A stretch of 64,000 nt of DNA. Origin: Sphingomonas sp. Leaf34 (GTDB taxonomy: Bacteria; Pseudomonadota; Alphaproteobacteria; Sphingomonadales; Sphingomonadaceae). The stretch lies in contig NZ_LMLC01000001.1 in NCBI RefSeq assembly GCF_001421805.1, positions 1,054,001 through 1,118,000 on the forward strand, read 5' to 3'. This document shows positions 60,380 to 64,000 of this stretch, piece by piece. Every line of letters starts with the position of its first letter. The stretch's first letter is position 1. The position numbers and the translations under genes are program-made. The notes under the pieces are model-generated. The model worked only from the letters and a program-made list of their open reading frames with translations, did not search any database and was not told the origin of the DNA.

Positions 60380-61272
60380 GCGAGAACAAGCGCGGCCGCC
60401 CGGGGCTGGGCAGGGGCCTCAACGCGCTGCTCGGCGAGATGGCACGCGAGGCACCGGTGTCGGCCGATGGGGCGTCAGCGCTGCAATCGTCGGGCGTCCG
60501 GATGCTCCCGGTCAGTTCGCTGTCGCCGCATCCCGACCAGCCACGTCGGCATTTCGACGAGGCGATGCTCGACGAACTTGCGGCGTCGATCGCGTCGCGC
60601 GGGCTGATCCAGCCGATCGTCGTCCGGCCCCACGGGCATGATTTCCAGATCGTCGCGGGCGAGCGGCGCTGGCGTGCGGCGCAGCGCGCGCGGCTGCACG
60701 AGGTGCCGGTGGTCGTCCGCGACTTCGACGACGCCGAGACGCTCGAAATCGCGCTGATCGAGAACATTCAGCGCGAGGATCTCAACGCGATCGAAGAGGC
60801 GCAGGCCTATCAGCGGCTGGCCGGCGAATATGGCCACACGCAGGAGGTGCTCGCCAAGATCGTCCACAAGTCGCGCAGCCATGTCGCGAACCTGCTGCGC
60901 CTGCTCGAACTGCCCGCGCAGGTCCAGTCGCAGGTGGTCGATGGATCGCTGTCGATGGGCCATGCGCGCGCGTTGCTCGGATCGCCCGACGTCGAGACGC
61001 TCGCGGATCAGGTGGTCGCGCGCGGGCTGTCGGTGCGCGAGACGGAGAAGCTGGCGCGCGACGCAAAGCCTGGCCGAAACCGCAGCGGCAAGCCGGCCGA
61101 GGCGCGGATCCCCGATGCGGACATCGCGGCGCTGGAGCGGCAACTGGCGGACCTTCTGGGGTTGCAGGTGCGCGTCGCGCATACCGAGACCGGCGGCACG
61201 CTGACGCTCAGTTACTCGACGCTCGATCAACTCGACATGGTGTGTCAGCGGCTGACGGGCGGGGCGATCTGA
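60376..61272 (+). CDS. parB: Chromosome partitioning protein ParB
   Basis: CTPase that loads at parS and spreads along DNA. The 298-residue protein has an N-terminal ParA-activating tail (RGRPGLGRGLNALLGEM), the CTP-binding fold (VAGERRWRAAQRARLHEVPV, ENIQREDLNAIEEAQAYQRL), the helix-turn-helix KIVHKSRSHVANLLRLLELP, MGHARALLGSPD, and a C-terminal dimerisation helix. No alternative role is likely. Confidence 0.97.
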   Translation: MSENKRGRPGLGRGLNALLGEMAREAPVSADGASALQSSGVRMLPVSSLSPHPDQPRRHFDEAMLDELAASIASRGLIQPIVVRPHGHDFQIVAGERRWRAAQRARLHEVPVVVRDFDDAETLEIALIENIQREDLNAIEEAQAYQRLAGEYGHTQEVLAKIVHKSRSHVANLLRLLELPAQVQSQVVDGSLSMGHARALLGSPDVETLADQVVARGLSVRETEKLARDAKPGRNRSGKPAEARIPDADIAALERQLADLLGLQVRVAHTETGGTLTLSYSTLDQLDMVCQRLTGGAI

Positions 61273-61285
61273 TCTCGACCCCGCT

Positions 61286-61355
61286 CCGTTCGTGCTGCGC
61301 GAAGTCGAAGCGCCTGCGCTCGGGACCATCCTTCGACTTCGCTCAGGACGAACGG
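61286..61355. repeat. Family C inverted repeat between parB and holA
   Basis: CCGTTCGT plus CGAAGTCGAAG at the left pair with CTTCGACTTCG and ACGAACGG at the right. The sequence CCTTCGACTTCGCTCAGGAC is a repeat type I know from many Gram-negative genomes. The flanking genes are convergent, so it may also terminate transcription. Confidence 0.8.
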
Positions 61356-61365
61356 GGGACGGGCG

Positions 61366-62385
61366 CTAGTTACGCCGGGCGATCGCCTGCGATAGCGCGA
61401 CGACCGCCGCCTCGGCGACCACCCCACCGGCATTGCCCGGCGCCATGATCGCACGCTCGGCCGTCCGGACCCTCTGGATCGCGGTCGCGAGCATGACGGG
61501 CGTCCAGCGGCGTAGCGAGCGCGCGGTGCTCGCCTCTTCCTTGAAGAACACGCGGTGCCGCTTCATCACCGCATCGACCGACTCCCCGCGGTCGATCTCG
61601 CCGCGCATGTCGGCGAGCGCGATCAGGCGGCGGACGAGCTGGCGGAGCCACGGGATCGGCGACGTCCCCGCCTCTTCGAGCACGGCCAGTTCGGCGCCGA
61701 GATCGTCGACGCGTCCCTCGATCACCGCATCGATTGCGCGGCTCATCTCCGCATCGCCGAGGTCGGCGCCGACCGCGTCAAGCGCGTGATGATCGAGGTC
61801 CACCGGCCGATCGGGGGCGGCGTCGAGGTAAAGCGCAAGCTTCTCGATCTCGCGAGAAATGACGGCGCGATCGCCGCCGGTCGTGTCGACCAGCCGTCGC
61901 GCGACGCCGGGGGCAGGGCGCAGCCCGTTCTCGCCCGCGATCGTCGTCGCCAGCCGCTCGGCATCCTGCGCGGTCGGCGCGTAGCAGGCGAACGCCATCG
62001 CGCGCGGCGAGTCGATCGCGAGCTTGACGATCTTCGCGGTCGACTTGACCGTCGGCGCGATCGCCACGACCGGGTTGCCGACACGCTCTGCGGCCAGCAG
62101 GTTGGTGAACGCCTCAAGGCTTTCCTCGCCCGCCGATGCGACGCGGACGAACCGCGCTCCCGCGAACAGCGACAGCGAGGCGGCCTCGTCGGTCAGCCGG
62201 CCGGGATCACTCTTGAGTGTCGCGCCGTCGAGATCGACGCGCTCGGCATCCGCCCCCATCGCCTTGGCGAGCACGCGTGCGAGGTCGCTCGCGCCGGCCT
62301 CGTCGGGGCCGTGCAGCAGGTACAGGCGAACCTCCGACCCCGGTTTGGCCAGCGCACCGCGAATCTGGCCCGCGGACGCCTTCAC
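61366..62385 (-). CDS. holA: DNA polymerase III delta subunit
   Basis: Clamp-loader wrench subunit that opens the beta ring. The 339-residue protein from GTG 62385 has [77 protein letters not shown] and a helical C-terminus. GTGA overlap with lptE. Confidence 0.93.
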   Translation of the reverse strand: MKASAGQIRGALAKPGSEVRLYLLHGPDEAGASDLARVLAKAMGADAERVDLDGATLKSDPGRLTDEAASLSLFAGARFVRVASAGEESLEAFTNLLAAERVGNPVVAIAPTVKSTAKIVKLAIDSPRAMAFACYAPTAQDAERLATTIAGENGLRPAPGVARRLVDTTGGDRAVISREIEKLALYLDAAPDRPVDLDHHALDAVGADLGDAEMSRAIDAVIEGRVDDLGAELAVLEEAGTSPIPWLRQLVRRLIALADMRGEIDRGESVDAVMKRHRVFFKEEASTARSLRRWTPVMLATAIQRVRTAERAIMAPGNAGGVVAEAAVVALSQAIARRN

Positions 62386-62912
62386 TTCGCCGGCGCGGTG
62401 CCCTGCGCCGCGCCGACGGCAGGCGTATTGCGCGCGTACAGCGCGATGCGCGCGACGATCTGGTCGGCGACGATCTGCGACAGGCGTTCGAGCGCGGTGT
62501 TCTCCGCCGCGATCGTCGCATATTCGGAGCGGACGACGTCGATGCCGGCATCCGAGCCCGCGGTGGCGTCGAGCAGAACCGAGCCGTCGCCGATCCGTAC
62601 CAGCTGATAGCGCGCGCGCAGTGTCCGGCGTTCGCGCGAGACGCTGTCGTCGGTCCGCACGCCGAGCCCGCTAATCTGGTCGTCGAGGCGGATATCGATC
62701 CGGTACAGCGCCGGCGCGCCGTTCGAGGGCAGGCGATCTCTGAGAGCCGTCGCCATCAGCCAGCCGTTCTTGCCCGCGATCGGCGCGATCTCGACCTGGC
62801 CGAGCGCGCCCGCGACCGGACCGCTGCTGCCCCCCGCATAGAGCGGATGCAGCCCGCAGCCGGACAAGAGCGGTGCCAGCGCCAGCGCGCCGAGGATCGC
62901 CAGCCGCTTCAT
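62382..62912 (-). CDS. lptE: LPS assembly lipoprotein LptE
   Basis: Outer-membrane lipoprotein that plugs LptD in lipopolysaccharide (here perhaps sphingolipid-associated) transport. The 176-residue protein has a lipobox LSGC in [17 protein letters not shown], the family CGLHPLY opening, and [20 protein letters not shown]. It stands between leuS and holA, as in other Proteobacteria. ATGA overlap with leuS. Sphingomonads lack LPS in many species, so the gene is of interest. Confidence 0.92.
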   Translation of the reverse strand: MKRLAILGALALAPLLSGCGLHPLYAGGSSGPVAGALGQVEIAPIAGKNGWLMATALRDRLPSNGAPALYRIDIRLDDQISGLGVRTDDSVSRERRTLRARYQLVRIGDGSVLLDATAGSDAGIDVVRSEYATIAAENTALERLSQIVADQIVARIALYARNTPAVGAAQGTAPAK

Positions 62913-64000
62913 GCGACGATGTTCACGAGACGGTCGGGCACGACGATCACTTTCCGGGGCGCTTTGCCCTCGAGCAGGCGGACGATCTTCTCCGAGGCGA
63001 GCGCGGCCGCCTCGACCTCGTCCTTGGGCGCGCCCTTGGGGAACACCAGCGTATCGCGCAGCTTGCCGTTGACCTGCACCGCGATCGTGACCTCGTCGTC
63101 GACCAGCATCGCCGGATCGACGATCGGCCAGGCGGCGTCGGCGATCAGGCCGTCATTGCCCGCGGTCGCCCAGGCTTCCTCGGCGACGTGCGGGACCATC
63201 GGACTGACGAGCAGCAGCAAGGTCCGCACGGCCTGTTCGCGATCCGCGGAGGGTGCTGCCTTCTCGATCGCGCTGCACAGCGAATAGAGCCGCGCGACGG
63301 CCTTGTTGAACTGCAAGGCATTGATATCGCTCTCGATACCGACCGTGGTGCGATGGCACAGCTTGCGCAACGCCATGTCGTCTGGCCGAGTATAAGCCAT
63401 CCCATCGTCAGCGGATAACGGAGGACTATCGACCTCTACGACGCGCCAGAGACGCTGGACGAACCGCCACGCACCTTCGATGCCGGACTCGCTCCAGGGG
63501 AGATCGCGCTCGGGGGGCGAGTCGGAGAGCACGAACCAGCGCACCGCGTCGGCGCCGTATTGGTCGACGATCGGCTCGGGATCGACGGTGTTCTTCTTCG
63601 ACTTCGACATCTTCTGTACGCGACCAACGTCTATTTCGGTGCCGTCCAGCAATGTTGCGCCCGTCGGCGTTCGGATAATCTCAGCCGGAGAATAATACCA
63701 AGTGTGCGGTATTGGCTGACCCTCGTCATCAAGGGCGCCAGCCATCGAAAAGTGCGTACGCGAATACGTCTCGTGCGTGACCATGCCTTGCGTGAACAGC
63801 CCGGCAAACGGCTCGGCGATGTCGAGCATGCCGATATGCTTCAGCGCGCGCGTCCAGAAGCGGGCGTACAGCAAGTGCAGGATCGCATGCTCGACGCCGC
63901 CGATATACTGGTTGACCGGCAGCCACTTCTCCGCACCCGTCCGGTCGAACGGCTTGGCGTCCGGCTGGCTGGCGAAGCGGATGAAATACCACGACGAATC
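62909..64000 (-). CDS. leuS: Leucyl-tRNA synthetase, C-terminal part
   Basis: Class I synthetase that charges tRNA-Leu. 363 codons are present; the 5' part lies beyond the window edge, where the frame reads [40 protein letters not shown], the KMSKS loop [20 protein letters not shown], and the anticodon-binding and C-terminal domains ([20 protein letters not shown]) are visible. It is first in leuS-lptE-holA. Confidence 0.96.
   Translation of the reverse strand, partial: DSSWYFIRFASQPDAKPFDRTGAEKWLPVNQYIGGVEHAILHLLYARFWTRALKHIGMLDIAEPFAGLFTQGMVTHETYSRTHFSMAGALDDEGQPIPHTWYYSPAEIIRTPTGATLLDGTEIDVGRVQKMSKSKKNTVDPEPIVDQYGADAVRWFVLSDSPPERDLPWSESGIEGAWRFVQRLWRVVEVDSPPLSADDGMAYTRPDDMALRKLCHRTTVGIESDINALQFNKAVARLYSLCSAIEKAAPSADREQAVRTLLLLVSPMVPHVAEEAWATAGNDGLIADAAWPIVDPAMLVDDEVTIAVQVNGKLRDTLVFPKGAPKDEVEAAALASEKIVRLLEGKAPRKVIVVPDRLVNIVA

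Overview
The window is about 64 kb of GC-rich DNA with the gene content and order of a sphingomonad chromosome (Sphingomonas or a close relative; this is inferred, no rRNA is present). Supporting signs are alphaproteobacterial families (COQ9, MmcB, DUF1491, DUF4169, HWE kinase, long HPF), a RibB with a dead GTP cyclohydrolase domain, ParB-parS and DnaA-box arrangements typical of Alphaproteobacteria, and sphingomonad-type palindromic repeats. Genes are tightly packed, and many operons are joined by 4-bp ATGA or GTGA overlaps.

Layout: 1-6.1 kb holds partial prs, gltX and the riboflavin operon ribD-ribE-ribB-ribH. 6.3-16 kb holds small conserved proteins, an Old Yellow Enzyme, an EamA exporter, COQ9, feoAB under a Fur-like palindrome, ssb, and an HWE histidine kinase beside a single-domain response regulator. 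16-24.5 kb holds metX-GNAT-metW, hisC-tyrC, and the ftsE-ftsX-ydcF-plsC operon diverging from a zinc-ribbon protein. tRNA-Leu(GAG) lies at 24.6 kb. 25.3-33.1 kb is the most unusual part: four co-directional genes for exported DUF11-type proteins, one of them a 1671-residue protein with a predicted outer-membrane barrel, with a MarR-like gene and AT-rich flanks upstream. 34.5-37.4 kb is a type III polyketide synthase, methyltransferase and FAD oxidoreductase operon. 37.4-46 kb holds msrB, a class A penicillin-binding protein, a YgjP-YcgN-SCO operon, an ankyrin protein, mmcB, a SleB-type wall hydrolase, ptsN and hpf.

46-64 kb is the replication-origin neighbourhood. dnaQ-coaE-aroE-maf-ppsR points away from a 320-bp origin candidate with five DnaA boxes and five GANTC sites, next to hemE-hemJ-rho. 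Beyond this come terC, a dienelactone hydrolase with ogt, mnmE-mnmG-rsmG-parA-parB, and then leuS-lptE-holA. Three strong parS sites lie within 10 kb of the origin, two of them inside coding sequence.

Two palindromic repeat families recur, one of about 125 bp and one of about 90-100 bp. They sit mostly between genes; one copy is read through in frame inside ribD. Two genes, ribD and hemE, have no ATG, GTG or TTG at the family's expected N-terminus and appear to start at CTG.
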